From: Falsiroseomonas oryzae
GTDB lineage: Bacteria > Pseudomonadota > Alphaproteobacteria > Acetobacterales > Acetobacteraceae
Assembly: GCF_027856955.1 (NCBI RefSeq)
Contig: NZ_JAPSMD010000001.1
Location: 34,929 to 98,928, forward strand
DNA: 64,000 nucleotides
Reading direction: 5' to 3'
In this document: positions 52,718 through 62,065 of the stretch, piece by piece
Layout: the number at the start of each line of letters is the position of its first letter
Numbering within the stretch: position 1 is the stretch's first letter
Notes under the pieces: model-generated
Database searches by the model: none
What the model was told of the DNA's origin: nothing
What the model saw: the letters and a program-made list of their open reading frames with translations, nothing else
Translations under genes and position numbers: made by a program

Positions 52718-55081
52718 ATGAACGGACAGCACGGTCGCCACCGGCACAGCGATCACGGCCACACCGGCCAAGCCGACACCGGCGCGACGGTGAAGGACCC
52801 GGTCTGCGGGATGATGTTGAATCCTGCGACGACGGCGCACCATGCGGATCACCTCGGTACGACCTACCATTTCTGCTCGGCCGGCTGCCGGACGAAGTTC
52901 ACGGCTGACCCGGCGAAGTACATCGCGCCGAAGCGCGCGCTGCGCGCCGGGCCGGTGGCTCCGGGCACGATCTACACCTGCCCGATGCACCCGCAGATCC
53001 GCCAGAGCGGTCCTGGCAGCTGCCCGATCTGCGGCATGGCCCTCGAACCGGAGATGGCGACGGTCGACGCCGGCCCCAATCCAGAGCTGCTGGACTTCAC
53101 GCGCCGATTCTGGATCGGGCTTGTCCTCACCCTGCCGGTCGTCGTCCTGGAGATGGGCGGGCACCTCACAGGCATGATGCACCTGGTCGGCGGGCCCCAG
53201 GTGGGCAACTGGCTTCAGCTCGCGCTTGGAACGCCGGTGGTACTGTGGGCGGGCTGGCCCTTCTTCGCGCGCGGCTGGCAAAGCCTCGTGAACCGCAGCC
53301 TCAACATGTTCACGCTGATTGCGCTCGGCACCGGCGTGGCCTGGCTGTTCAGTGTGATGGCGACCTTAGCTCCCTGGATTTTTCCGGACGCCTTCCGGGC
53401 AGCGGATGGTTCGGTGGCGGTCTACTTCGAGGCGGCCTCCGTTATCGTCGTCCTGGTGCTGCTCGGCCAGGTGCTGGAGTTGCGGGCGCGCGAGCAGACC
53501 GGCGGTGCAATCCGCGCGCTGCTCGACCTCGCGCCGGCGATGGCGCGCCGCGTGCGCGACGACGGTTCGGAGGAGGAGGTACCGCTCGCCGCCATCCATG
53601 TCGGCGACCGCCTGCGCGTGCGACCCGGCGACAAGGTGCCGTTGGACGGCGCGGTACTCGAAGGCCGATCCAACGTCGATGAGAGCATGGTGACGGGGGA
53701 ATCGGTTCCCGTGACCAAGGCCGCCGGCGATCAGGTCGTCGGCGGCACGTTGAACGGCCAGGGCAGCTTCGTCATGCGTGCCGATCGCATCGGCCAGGAC
53801 ACCGTGCTTGCGCAGATCGTCCGCATGGTGGCGGGTGCGCAGCGGTCCCGTGCGCCGATCCAGCGCCTTGCCGACCAGGTGAGCGGCTGGTTCGTGCCGG
53901 CCGTCGTGGTGATCGCCGTGCTCGCCTTCATCGCCTGGTCGATGTGGGGCCCCGAGCCGCGCCTCGCCTTCGCGCTGGTCGCGGCGGTCACGGTGCTGAT
54001 CATCGCCTGCCCCTGCGCGCTTGGGCTCGCGACACCGATGAGCATCATGGTGGGCGTCGGGCGCGGCGCGCAGGCCGGCGTGCTGATCAAGAACGCCGAG
54101 GCGCTGGAGCGGCTGGAGCGGATCGACACCCTGGTCGTCGACAAGACCGGCACGCTCACGCGCGGGCGGCCCGAGGTCGTTGCAGTGGTGCCGGCGGAGG
54201 GGCTGGCGGAGGATACGTTGCTGCGCCTGGCGGCCGGGCTGGAGCGGCCGAGCCAGCATCCCCTGGCGGAGGCCGTGGTGCGCGCCGCCGCGGCGCGCGG
54301 ACTGGCGATACCTCCGGTGGAGGGGTTCGACGCGCCGATCGGCCGAGGCGTGACGGGCATCGTCGAGGGTCGCAGGGCCGCGGTCGGCAATGCGCGGCTG
54401 ATGGCCGAGCTCGGCGTGGATACCGGCCCGCTCGCCGCCGAGGCTGAGCGGCTGCGCCGCGACGGCGCCACGGTATTCTTCGTGGCGGCGGATGGCCGCC
54501 CGGCCGGCCTCGTCGCGGTGGCGGATCCAGTGAAGGAGACGACGGCGGCCGCGCTCGCCGGCCTGCAGGCGGAGGGTATCCGGGTCGTGATGCTCACCGG
54601 GGACAACCGAACAACGGCGGAGGCGGTGGCACGCCACCTCGGCATCATCGAGGTCGAGGCCGAGGTGCTGCCCGAGGACAAGCAGCGTATCGTGGAGCGC
54701 CTGAAGGTCGAGGGCCGACACGTGGCGATGGCGGGTGACGGCGTGAACGACGCCCCGGCCTTGGCCGCGGCGGAGGTTGGGATCGCGATGGGTACCGGCA
54801 CCGACGTGGCGATCGAGAGCGCCGGCGTGACGCTGATCGGCGGCGATCTGACCGGCATCCTGCGGGCGCGGCGTCTGTCGCGCTCCGTGATGGGCAACAT
54901 CCGGCAGAACCTGTTCTTCGCCTTTGCCTACAATGCTGCGGGCATACCGATCGCAGCGGGCATGCTGTACCCGTTCTTCGGGATACTCCTCTCCCCGCTG
55001 ATCGCTGCGGCCGCGATGACGCTGTCCTCTGTGAGCGTGGTCGGCAACGCCCTGCGGCTGCGGGCGGCACGCGTGGAATGA
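52718..55081 (+). CDS. Cu P1B-type ATPase with YHS and heavy-metal-binding domains
   Basis: A 787-residue pump. A His-rich N-terminus ([11 protein letters not shown]) precedes a YHS domain (~25-72: [24 protein letters not shown]) and a CPMHP heavy-metal domain (~84-112: [22 protein letters not shown]). The membrane motif is [11 protein letters not shown], then [19 protein letters not shown] and [12 protein letters not shown]. Unlike copA it has no HMA domains. YHS-type pumps export Cu from the cytoplasm and may deliver it to periplasmic proteins. It ends the CusR-like-box operon that starts with the DUF305 gene. Confidence 0.93.
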   Translation: MNGQHGRHRHSDHGHTGQADTGATVKDPVCGMMLNPATTAHHADHLGTTYHFCSAGCRTKFTADPAKYIAPKRALRAGPVAPGTIYTCPMHPQIRQSGPGSCPICGMALEPEMATVDAGPNPELLDFTRRFWIGLVLTLPVVVLEMGGHLTGMMHLVGGPQVGNWLQLALGTPVVLWAGWPFFARGWQSLVNRSLNMFTLIALGTGVAWLFSVMATLAPWIFPDAFRAADGSVAVYFEAASVIVVLVLLGQVLELRAREQTGGAIRALLDLAPAMARRVRDDGSEEEVPLAAIHVGDRLRVRPGDKVPLDGAVLEGRSNVDESMVTGESVPVTKAAGDQVVGGTLNGQGSFVMRADRIGQDTVLAQIVRMVAGAQRSRAPIQRLADQVSGWFVPAVVVIAVLAFIAWSMWGPEPRLAFALVAAVTVLIIACPCALGLATPMSIMVGVGRGAQAGVLIKNAEALERLERIDTLVVDKTGTLTRGRPEVVAVVPAEGLAEDTLLRLAAGLERPSQHPLAEAVVRAAAARGLAIPPVEGFDAPIGRGVTGIVEGRRAAVGNARLMAELGVDTGPLAAEAERLRRDGATVFFVAADGRPAGLVAVADPVKETTAAALAGLQAEGIRVVMLTGDNRTTAEAVARHLGIIEVEAEVLPEDKQRIVERLKVEGRHVAMAGDGVNDAPALAAAEVGIAMGTGTDVAIESAGVTLIGGDLTGILRARRLSRSVMGNIRQNLFFAFAYNAAGIPIAAGMLYPFFGILLSPLIAAAAMTLSSVSVVGNALRLRAARVE

Positions 55082-55110
55082 GGGCGTGGGGAATCCTTCT
55101 CTGTTGCGCA

Positions 55111-55129
55111 ACCCAGATGCTGGCTGGGT
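55111..55129 (+). terminator. Weak hairpin after the copper ATPase
   Basis: ACCCAG (55111-55116) pairs with CTGGGT (55124-55129) around a 7-nt loop, 30 bp past the ATPase stop. No T-run follows. Confidence 0.3.
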
Positions 55130-55211
55130 CGTCCTTCGGCTCCTGGCCTCGCCCCGCCTCGACCGCAGGCCCGGAACGGCTAGACTCGCCCTGCATGACA
55201 GGAGGGCCGAC

Positions 55212-55847
55212 ATGCTGACGCTCTGGGGCCGGACGAACTCGCCGAACGTGCAGAAGGTGCTCTGGCTGCTGGAGGAACTGGCCCTGCCGTATCGTCGCAT
55301 CGACGCCGGCTTGCAGTTCGGCCGCGTCAACGATCCCGATTTCCGTGCGCTCAATCCGAACGGCAAGATCCCGGTGCTGGAGGATGGTCCCGTCGTCCTG
55401 TGGGAGACCAACTCCATCCTCCGCTACCTTGTCATGCAGCATGGCGGACCGATGGGCGCCGAGCTTTATCCGCAGGCGCCCGCTGCCCGGGCCAGCGTGG
55501 ACCGCTGGCTGGACTGGCAGCTGTCCACGCTAAGCCCCGCGGAGCGGGTGATGTTCTGGGGGTTGGTGCGTACGCCGCCGGCCGAGCGCGACTGGGCGGC
55601 GATTGATGCCTCGGTCGCTGCCTCGGCGACCTGTTGGCGAATTGTGGAGGCGCGGCTCGCGGCGGCGGGGCCTTTCGTGGAAGGGCCGCGGATGACCCTG
55701 GCCGACATCGTGCTCGGTACGCTGGTGCATCGCTGGTTCGCGGTCGAGGTCGAGGGGCGGCCCGACTTTCCGGCGTTGCGGCGCTGGTACGATGCTCTGC
55801 ACGCGCGCCACGGCTTCCGCCGGTGGGTCGGCATCCCGCTCACCTGA
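55212..55847 (+). CDS. Glutathione S-transferase
   Basis: A 211-residue GST. ATG at 55212 has GGAGGG 5 nt upstream. Starts MLTLWGRTNSPNVQKVLWLL (Ser in the catalytic position), then NPNGKIPVLEDG with the cis-Pro and WETNSILRYLVM with the Glu-Thr-Asn/Ser glutathione-binding turn; the C-terminal helical domain (MTLADIVLGTLVHRWFAVEV) is complete. It is cytosolic and may detoxify electrophiles. It lies alone between the copper operon and the MFS/hydrogenase region. Confidence 0.92.
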   Translation: MLTLWGRTNSPNVQKVLWLLEELALPYRRIDAGLQFGRVNDPDFRALNPNGKIPVLEDGPVVLWETNSILRYLVMQHGGPMGAELYPQAPAARASVDRWLDWQLSTLSPAERVMFWGLVRTPPAERDWAAIDASVAASATCWRIVEARLAAAGPFVEGPRMTLADIVLGTLVHRWFAVEVEGRPDFPALRRWYDALHARHGFRRWVGIPLT

Positions 55848-55964
55848 GCGGCAGCGAGGCGTGGTGTGACGCCGGGCCACCGCGCCACGGCAGCGCCCGG
55901 TCGGCGGAAACGCTTCGCCGTTCCGCCGAACGGGCATAAGCTGCTCTGGAACATGTGTTTTCTG

Positions 55965-56012
55965 GAGCACGACCTTTCGATTCGGATAACTCCATCCGAC
56001 CGGAACGTGCTC
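55965..56012. repeat. REP-like palindromic intergenic element
   Basis: GAGCACG (55965-55971) and CGTGCTC (56006-56012) are perfect inverted ends, with further imperfect pairing (TTCGATTCGGA against TCCATCCGACC) inside. The shape resembles short palindromic repeats common between alphaproteobacterial genes. It lies in the ~190-bp gap before the MFS gene; the rest of that gap shows only an AT-richer, promoter-like stretch. No second copy was seen in the window. Confidence 0.4.
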
Positions 56013-56040
56013 AAGGCGCCCGCAGGGGAGGACGCTGCCG

Positions 56041-57372
56041 ATGCTCGCGCCACTGGGCAACCCGGTTTATCGGCGCCTCTTTGCGGCGCAGGTGCTGTCG
56101 CTGCTCGGGACCGGGCTGGCGACCGTTGCGCTCGGGCTGCTCGCCTTCGAGTTGGCTGGCGCGGATGCCGGTGTGGTTCTCGGCACCGCGCTCGCCATCA
56201 AGATGATCTGCTATGTCGGCGTGGCGCCTGTCGCGACCGCCTTCGCCCATCTGGTGCCGCGGCGGCGCCTGCTCGTGCTGCTCGACCTGTTGCGGGCGGC
56301 GGTGGTGTTGCTGCTGCCCTTCGTTAGCGAGATCTGGCAGGTCTATCTGTTGATCGCCCTGCTGCAGACCGGCTCCGCCGCCTTCACGCCGAGCTTCCAG
56401 GCGACCATTCCCGACGTGCTGCCAGACGAGGCAGACTACACGAGGGCCCTGTCGCTGGCCCGGCTGGCCTACGACCTCGAGAGCCTGGCGAGCCCGATGC
56501 TCGCCGCCGCGCTGCTCGGCGTCATGGGCTTCTCCTGGCTTTTCGCCGGCACCGCGCTCGGCTTCCTCGCCTCGGCCGCGCTGGTGGCCTCCGTGGTGCT
56601 GCCCTCGCCGAAGCCAAGCGGGGCGGAGGGCGCCTGGGCGCGCACCACGCGCGGCCTCCGCATCTACCTGGCGACGCCGCGGCTGCGCGGACTGCTGGCG
56701 CTGAACCTGGCGGTCGCTGCAGCCGGTGCGATGGTGATCGTGAATACGGTGGTGATCGTGCGCGGCGGCCTCGGTCTCGACGACCGCGCACTCGCGCTGA
56801 CGCTCGCCGCCTATGGTGCAGGCTCGATGCTCGCGGCGCTCACGATCCCGCGCCTGCTTGAGCGACTGCCGGATCGCGCGGCGATGCTGGCCGGCGCCGC
56901 CATCCTGGCGCTCGGTATGGTCGCGGGACTGCTGGTGCGGGAGTGGGGGCAGGTGCTTGCGCTGTGGGCCTTCCTCGGCCTCGGCAACGGGCTGGTGCTG
57001 ACGCCGACGGGGCGGCTGCTGCGTCGCTCGGCCGGGGCCGGCGACCGCCCCGCGCTCTTCGCCGCACAATTCGCGCTGAGCCATGCCTGCTGGCTGCTGA
57101 CCTATCCCCTGGCAGGCTGGCTCGGCGCCGCCGGCGGGATCGCGGCGACCTTCGCAGTGATGGCCGCGCTCGCCGGCCTTGGCCTTGCCGCCGCCCTCGC
57201 GCTGTGGCCGCGGGACGATCCCGAGGAGGTGGAGCACGAGCATCACGGCCTGCCGGCCGGCCATCCGCACCTGGCCGCCGGTGCGGTCGCGCTCGGCGGC
57301 GGGCGTTGGCGGCACCGACACGCCTATGTCATCGACCGGGAGCATCCGCGTTGGCCGAACCCGGCGCACTGA
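56041..57372 (+). CDS. MFS transporter with histidine-rich C-terminal tail
   Basis: A 443-residue transporter with about 12 helices. ATG at 56041 has GGGGAGGA 9 nt upstream. It resembles the MFS group of NreB/NrsD-like and macrolide-efflux-like proteins (GNPVYRRLFAAQVLSLLGTGLATVALGLLAFEL). The C-terminal tail after the last helix is rich in His (EEVEHEHHGLPAGHPHL; RWRHRHAYVIDREHP), as in nickel exporters of the NreB type. It ends 22 bp inside hypF, so it is translated with the hydrogenase maturation genes and may handle nickel; direction of transport is not known from sequence. Confidence 0.83.
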   Translation: MLAPLGNPVYRRLFAAQVLSLLGTGLATVALGLLAFELAGADAGVVLGTALAIKMICYVGVAPVATAFAHLVPRRRLLVLLDLLRAAVVLLLPFVSEIWQVYLLIALLQTGSAAFTPSFQATIPDVLPDEADYTRALSLARLAYDLESLASPMLAAALLGVMGFSWLFAGTALGFLASAALVASVVLPSPKPSGAEGAWARTTRGLRIYLATPRLRGLLALNLAVAAAGAMVIVNTVVIVRGGLGLDDRALALTLAAYGAGSMLAALTIPRLLERLPDRAAMLAGAAILALGMVAGLLVREWGQVLALWAFLGLGNGLVLTPTGRLLRRSAGAGDRPALFAAQFALSHACWLLTYPLAGWLGAAGGIAATFAVMAALAGLGLAAALALWPRDDPEEVEHEHHGLPAGHPHLAAGAVALGGGRWRHRHAYVIDREHPRWPNPAH

Positions 57373-59651
57373 TCCGCCGCGTCGAGGTGCGCGTGCGGGG
57401 CGTGGTACAGGGCGTCGGCTTCCGGCCGGCCGTCTGGCAGGCCGCGACGGCGCTCGGCCTGGATGGCGACGTCCGCAATGACGGCGAGGGCGTGCTGATC
57501 CGTGCGGCCGGCGCGCCCGCAGCGGTGGAGGCTCTGCTGGCTCGGCTGCGCGACGCGCCACCATCCCTCTCCGACATCGTTGGGATCGAGGTCGCCGATA
57601 CCGACGCGATGCTACCGCGCGGCTTCGCGATCCTTGAGAGCGATGTCGGCACCGCGCGCACCGCCGTCGCGCCCGATGCTGCGACCTGCGCGGACTGCGC
57701 GGCCGAGATCGCCGACCCCGCGGCGCGGCGCTTCCGCTATCCCTTCGCGACCTGCACGCGCTGCGGACCGCGCTTCACCATCGTCGAAGCGCTGCCCTTC
57801 GACCGCGCCCGCACGACGATGGCGGGCTTCCCGCTCTGCGCGGATTGTGCGGCGGAATACGCCAAGCCAAGCGACCGCCGCTTCCACGCCGAGGCGGTCG
57901 CCTGCCCGGCCTGCGGGCCGCGCCTGGCTTTCGACGCGCAGCGGGGGGAGGCAGCGCTGCAGGCGGCCATCGCGCTGCTGCGGCGGGGCGGGATCCTCGC
58001 TGTGAAGGGGCTCGGCGGCTACCAGCTTGCCTGTGATGCGACGGATGCGGAGGCCGTCGCCCGCCTGCGTGGGCGCAAGCGGCGCGAGACCAAGCCTTTC
58101 GCGCTGATGGCGCGCGATCTCGACGCCGTGCGGCGGCTCTGCCTCGCGTCGGAGCAGGAGGCGGCACTGCTCGCCTCGGCCCCGGCCCCGATCGTGCTGC
58201 TGCGCAGGCGACACGATGCGTCGCTGCCGGAGGCTGTCGCGCCAGGCCTCGACACGCTTGGCGTCATGCTGCCCACCACGCCGCTGCATAGGCTGCTGCT
58301 GGAGGGATTCGACGTGCCGCTGGTGATGACCAGCGGCAACCTCTCCGACGCGCCGCCGGAGACTGATGACGCGCAGGCCCGGGAGCGGCTCGGCACCGTC
58401 GCCGACGGTTTCCTCTCCCATGACCGGCCGATCGCGATGCGAGTGGATGATTCGGTGGCGCGCGTGCTGGACGGCAGGCCGCGTCTGCTGCGGCGCGCGC
58501 GCGGCTATGCGCCCGCCCCGGTCACGCTCCGCGGCTTCGATGCCCCGCCCGTGGTCGCGCTCGGCGGCCAGCAGAAGGCGGCCTTGTGCCTGCTGCGCGG
58601 CGCGGAGGCGATCCTTTCGCACCACATCGGCGAGCTGGACGAGGCGACGGCCGCCGAGGATTTCGAACGGGCGATCGCCCATTACGCCGCGCTGTTCCGG
58701 CACCAGCCGGCGCATGTCGCGGTGGACCTGCATCCGGGCTACCGCTCGGCGGCGCTCGGCCGCGCGCTGGCGGAACGGCACGGCGCGACGCTGCACGCCG
58801 TGCAGCACCACCACGCCCACATCGCGGCCTGCCTGGCTGAGAACGGCGTGCTGCCCGGGGCGCCGCCGGTGCTGGGCGTCGCGCTCGACGGGCTCGGCTA
58901 CGGCGCGGACGGATCGCTCTGGGGCAACGAGCTGCTGCTCTGCGACTACCGCGACGCTCGGCGGGTCGGCACGCTGCGCGCCGCCGCGCTGCCGGGCGGC
59001 GATGCCGCGTCGCGGGAGCCATGGCGCAACCTCTTCGCGCAGCTCGAGCTCGCCTTCGGCTGGTCCGGGCTTCTGACGCACCATGACGGCCTTCCCATCG
59101 TTGCGCGTCTGGCCGCCAAGCCGGTTGCCAGCCTTGCGGCCATGATCCGGCAGGGCGTCAACGCGCCGCCGGCGTCCTCCTGTGGCCGGCTGTTCGATGC
59201 AGTCGCGGCGGCGCTCGGCCTCGGCTTCGACCGTGTTGGCCATGAGGGCGAGGCGGCGGCCCGGCTGGAGGCGCTGGCGCGCGATACCGACGATCGCGTC
59301 GTCTATCCCATCGGCATGCGGCATGATGGCGTGCCGGCGCTCGATCCGGCGCCGATGTGGGCGGCGCTGCTGGACGACCTCGCCCGTGGCGTGACACCCT
59401 CGGCCATCGCATCGCGGTTCCATCGCGGTCTCGCGCTTGCTATCGTCGAGCTCGGCGCCGCTGTCGCGCCGGAAGCTGATGTCGTGGCGCTCTCTGGCGG
59501 GTGCCTGCAGAACCCGCTGCTGCACCGCCTGCTGGTGGACGGCTTCGCGGCGCAGGGGCGGCAGGTGCTGACGCAGGCGCGGGTGCCGGCGAATGACGGC
59601 GGGCTGGCGCTGGGCCAGGCGGCGATCGTCGCGGCCCGTCTGATGGGGTGA
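57351..59651 (+). CDS. hypF: Carbamoyltransferase HypF (hydrogenase maturation)
   Basis: A 766-residue maturation factor. A TTG start at 57351 is chosen: GGGAG lies 8 nt upstream and the product then begins AEPGALIRRVEVRVRGVVQG, the usual distance before the acylphosphatase motif RGVVQGVGFRPAVW. Two zinc fingers follow (CADCAAEIAD..CTRCG and CADCAAEYAK..CPACG), then a YrdC-like domain (GGILAVKGLGGYQLACDA) and the C-terminal Kae1-like carbamoyltransferase domain (VQHHHAHIAACLAENG; LSGGCLQN). It makes the thiocarbamate precursor of the cyanide ligands and works with HypE. Confidence 0.95.
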   Translation: MAEPGALIRRVEVRVRGVVQGVGFRPAVWQAATALGLDGDVRNDGEGVLIRAAGAPAAVEALLARLRDAPPSLSDIVGIEVADTDAMLPRGFAILESDVGTARTAVAPDAATCADCAAEIADPAARRFRYPFATCTRCGPRFTIVEALPFDRARTTMAGFPLCADCAAEYAKPSDRRFHAEAVACPACGPRLAFDAQRGEAALQAAIALLRRGGILAVKGLGGYQLACDATDAEAVARLRGRKRRETKPFALMARDLDAVRRLCLASEQEAALLASAPAPIVLLRRRHDASLPEAVAPGLDTLGVMLPTTPLHRLLLEGFDVPLVMTSGNLSDAPPETDDAQARERLGTVADGFLSHDRPIAMRVDDSVARVLDGRPRLLRRARGYAPAPVTLRGFDAPPVVALGGQQKAALCLLRGAEAILSHHIGELDEATAAEDFERAIAHYAALFRHQPAHVAVDLHPGYRSAALGRALAERHGATLHAVQHHHAHIAACLAENGVLPGAPPVLGVALDGLGYGADGSLWGNELLLCDYRDARRVGTLRAAALPGGDAASREPWRNLFAQLELAFGWSGLLTHHDGLPIVARLAAKPVASLAAMIRQGVNAPPASSCGRLFDAVAAALGLGFDRVGHEGEAAARLEALARDTDDRVVYPIGMRHDGVPALDPAPMWAALLDDLARGVTPSAIASRFHRGLALAIVELGAAVAPEADVVALSGGCLQNPLLHRLLVDGFAAQGRQVLTQARVPANDGGLALGQAAIVAARLMG

Positions 59652-59661
59652 GGGAACGGCG

Positions 59662-59934
59662 ATGTGCCTCGGCGTGCCGGGACGGATCGTGGAGATCGTC
59701 GATGCGGCGAATGCGATCGCCATTGCCGACGTCGCTGGCGTACGCCGCAAGGTCGGCCTCACCTGCATCCTCGAGGACGGCGCGACGCCCGAATCCTGCA
59801 TCGGCGATTGGGTACTGATCCATGTCGGCTTCGCGATGAGCCGCATCGACGAGGCGGAGGCGAAGGCGACGCTTGCCATGCTCGCCGCGCTCGGCGAGGA
59901 GGACGAACTCGCGGCCTGGGCGCCGCCGCGATGA
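59662..59934 (+). CDS. hypC: Hydrogenase maturation chaperone HypC
   Basis: A 90-residue protein starting MCLGVPGRIVEIVD; the N-terminal Met-Cys and the GVPG turn are the HypC signature. GAGGGAA is 7 nt upstream. It carries the Fe(CN)2CO unit between HypD and the hydrogenase large-subunit precursor. It overlaps hypD by 4 bp (ATGA). Confidence 0.96.
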   Translation: MCLGVPGRIVEIVDAANAIAIADVAGVRRKVGLTCILEDGATPESCIGDWVLIHVGFAMSRIDEAEAKATLAMLAALGEEDELAAWAPPR

Positions 59935-61055
59935 GGTTCGTGGACGAGTTCCGCGACCCCGCGCTGGCGAAGACGCTTCTGAGGGAGATCGAGGCCCTGG
60001 CGGCCGAGGTCTCAGCCGTGCGCGGGCGGCCGATCGCGATCATGGAGATCTGCGGCGGCCATACCCATGCGATCTTCCGCTTCGGGATCGAGGGCATGCT
60101 GCCGCCCTCCATCGAGCTGATCCACGGGCCGGGCTGCCCGGTCTGCGTGCTGCCGATGGGCCGCGTGGACGACTGCATCGCGCTGGCCGAGATGCCGGGC
60201 GTGACGCTTGCCACCTTCGGCGATGCCCTGCGCGTGCCAGGCGCGCGCGGCAGCCTGATGGAGGCGAAGGCGCGCGGGCTCGACGTGCGCACCGTCTATT
60301 CGCCGATGGACGCGCTGGCCATTGCGCGCGCGGAGCCGGAGCGGACCGTGGTCTTCTTCGGCCTCGGCTTCGAGACGACGATGCCTTCCACCGCGCTGAC
60401 CGTGCTGCAGGCCGAACGCGAGGACATCCGAAACTTCTCGCTGTTCTGCAACCACATCACCATCATCCCGACGATCCAGGCGCTGCTCGACGAGCCGGAC
60501 CTGCGCATCGACGGCTTCCTCGGCCCCGGCCATGTCAGCATGGTGATCGGGACGGAGCCCTACCGCTTCGTGGCCGAGCGCTACGCGAGGCCGCTGGTCG
60601 TCTCCGGCTTCGAGCCGCTGGACGTTCTGCAGTCGCTCTGGATGGTATTGAAGCAGATGCGCGACGGCCGCGCAGAGGTCGAGAACCAGTATGCGCGCGT
60701 GGCGCGCGACGCCGGCAGTCGCGTCGCACAGGACGCCGTGGCCCGCGTCTTCGAGCTGCGCGAGTTCTTCGAATGGCGCGGCCTTGGCACCATCCCCCAT
60801 TCCGGCGTGCGGCTGCGCGAGGCGTATGCGGCCTGGGACGCGGAACGACGCTTCCTGCTGCCCAACCTCCGCGTTGCCGATCCCGAGGCCTGCCAGTGCG
60901 GCGACGTGCTGACGGGCCGCATCCGCCCGCGCGACTGCCGGGTCTTCGGTAAGGCCTGCACGCCGGCGACGCCGCTCGGCGCGCTGATGGTGTCCTCCGA
61001 AGGCGCATGCGCGGCCTATCACCGCTACGGCGCGCTCGCGCGCGAGCCGGCTTGA
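59931..61055 (+). CDS. hypD: Hydrogenase maturation protein HypD
   Basis: A 374-residue iron-sulfur protein: EICGGHTHAIF, GPGCPVCVLPMG, FEPLDVLQSLW and the C-terminal cluster cysteines in ACQCGDVLTGRIRPRDCRVFGKAC. It assembles the Fe(CN)2CO group together with HypC and HypE. Starts at ATG 59931 inside the hypC stop; its own stop overlaps the TTG of hypE. Confidence 0.96.
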   Translation: MRFVDEFRDPALAKTLLREIEALAAEVSAVRGRPIAIMEICGGHTHAIFRFGIEGMLPPSIELIHGPGCPVCVLPMGRVDDCIALAEMPGVTLATFGDALRVPGARGSLMEAKARGLDVRTVYSPMDALAIARAEPERTVVFFGLGFETTMPSTALTVLQAEREDIRNFSLFCNHITIIPTIQALLDEPDLRIDGFLGPGHVSMVIGTEPYRFVAERYARPLVVSGFEPLDVLQSLWMVLKQMRDGRAEVENQYARVARDAGSRVAQDAVARVFELREFFEWRGLGTIPHSGVRLREAYAAWDAERRFLLPNLRVADPEACQCGDVLTGRIRPRDCRVFGKACTPATPLGALMVSSEGACAAYHRYGALAREPA

Positions 61056-62065
61056 GCAGGACGATTACGCTCGCGCATGGCAGCGGCGGCGCCGCGATGA
61101 AGGCGCTGGTCGAGGACGTCTTCGTCGGTGCCTTCGGCGAGGTGGCGCGCGAGGATGCGGCGACGACGCGGCTGGCGGAACTCGCGGCGCATGGCGAGAC
61201 GCTGGCCTTCACCACCGATTCCTTCGTCGTCACGCCGCTGGTCTTCCCGGGCGGCGACATCGGGAAGCTCGCGGTCTGCGGCACGGTCAACGATCTCGCC
61301 ACCGCCGGCGCGGTGCCGCTGCAACTCTCCTGTTCCGTCATCCTGGAGGAGGGGCTGGAGATCGCGCTGCTGCGCGACATCGTGCGTTCCATGGCGGAAA
61401 CGGCGCGCCAGGCCGGCGTGCGCATCGTCACCGGCGACACCAAGGTCGTGCCGCACGGCGCCTGCGACCGGCTCTTCGTCAATACGGCCGGGATCGGCGT
61501 GGTGCGGCGCGGTGTCGCACCCTCGTCCGCCGCCTGCAGACCGGGCGATGTGGTGCTGGTCAGCGGGCCGCTCGGCGACCATGGCGCGGCGATCCTTGCG
61601 GCCCGCGGCGACCTCGCGCTGGAGACGACAGTCGAGAGCGACTGCGCGCCGCTGCACCGCCTTGTCGGACGATTGCTGGACGCCGTTCCGGGCACGTGCT
61701 TCTTGCGCGACGCCACGCGCGGCGGGCTCGCCACCGTGCTGAACGAGGCGGCCGCGGCGTCGAAGGTCGGGATCGAGCTGAGCGAGACGGCGGTCCCGGT
61801 GCGCGATGCCGTGCGCGGCCTCTGCGAGATCCTGGGCCTCGACCCGCTCTACCTCGCGAATGAGGGCCGGATGGTGGCGGTGGTGCCGGGCGATGCAGCG
61901 GAGGCGGCGCTCGCCGCGCTCCGTGCCGATCCGCTGGGGCGCGAGGCCGCGCTGATCGGGCGCTGCGTCGCCGACCGGCCGGGACGCGTTGTGATGGACA
62001 CCGCCTTCGGCGGGCGCCGCATCGTGGACATGCTCACGGGCGAGCAGCTGCCGCGGATCTGCTGA
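61052..62065 (+). CDS. hypE: Hydrogenase maturation protein HypE
   Basis: A 337-residue ATP-dependent dehydratase with a TTG start at 61052 overlapping the hypD stop (TTGA). It begins LSRTITLAHGSGGAAMKAL. The substrate loop TGDTKVVPHGACDRLFVNTAG, FLRDATRGGLATVLNE and the C-terminal PRIC with the essential terminal Cys are all present. It dehydrates its own thiocarboxamide to a thiocyanate. Its 3' end overlaps the convergent protease gene by 32 bp. hypA and hypB are absent from the window. Confidence 0.95.
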   Translation: MSRTITLAHGSGGAAMKALVEDVFVGAFGEVAREDAATTRLAELAAHGETLAFTTDSFVVTPLVFPGGDIGKLAVCGTVNDLATAGAVPLQLSCSVILEEGLEIALLRDIVRSMAETARQAGVRIVTGDTKVVPHGACDRLFVNTAGIGVVRRGVAPSSAACRPGDVVLVSGPLGDHGAAILAARGDLALETTVESDCAPLHRLVGRLLDAVPGTCFLRDATRGGLATVLNEAAAASKVGIELSETAVPVRDAVRGLCEILGLDPLYLANEGRMVAVVPGDAAEAALAALRADPLGREAALIGRCVADRPGRVVMDTAFGGRRIVDMLTGEQLPRIC

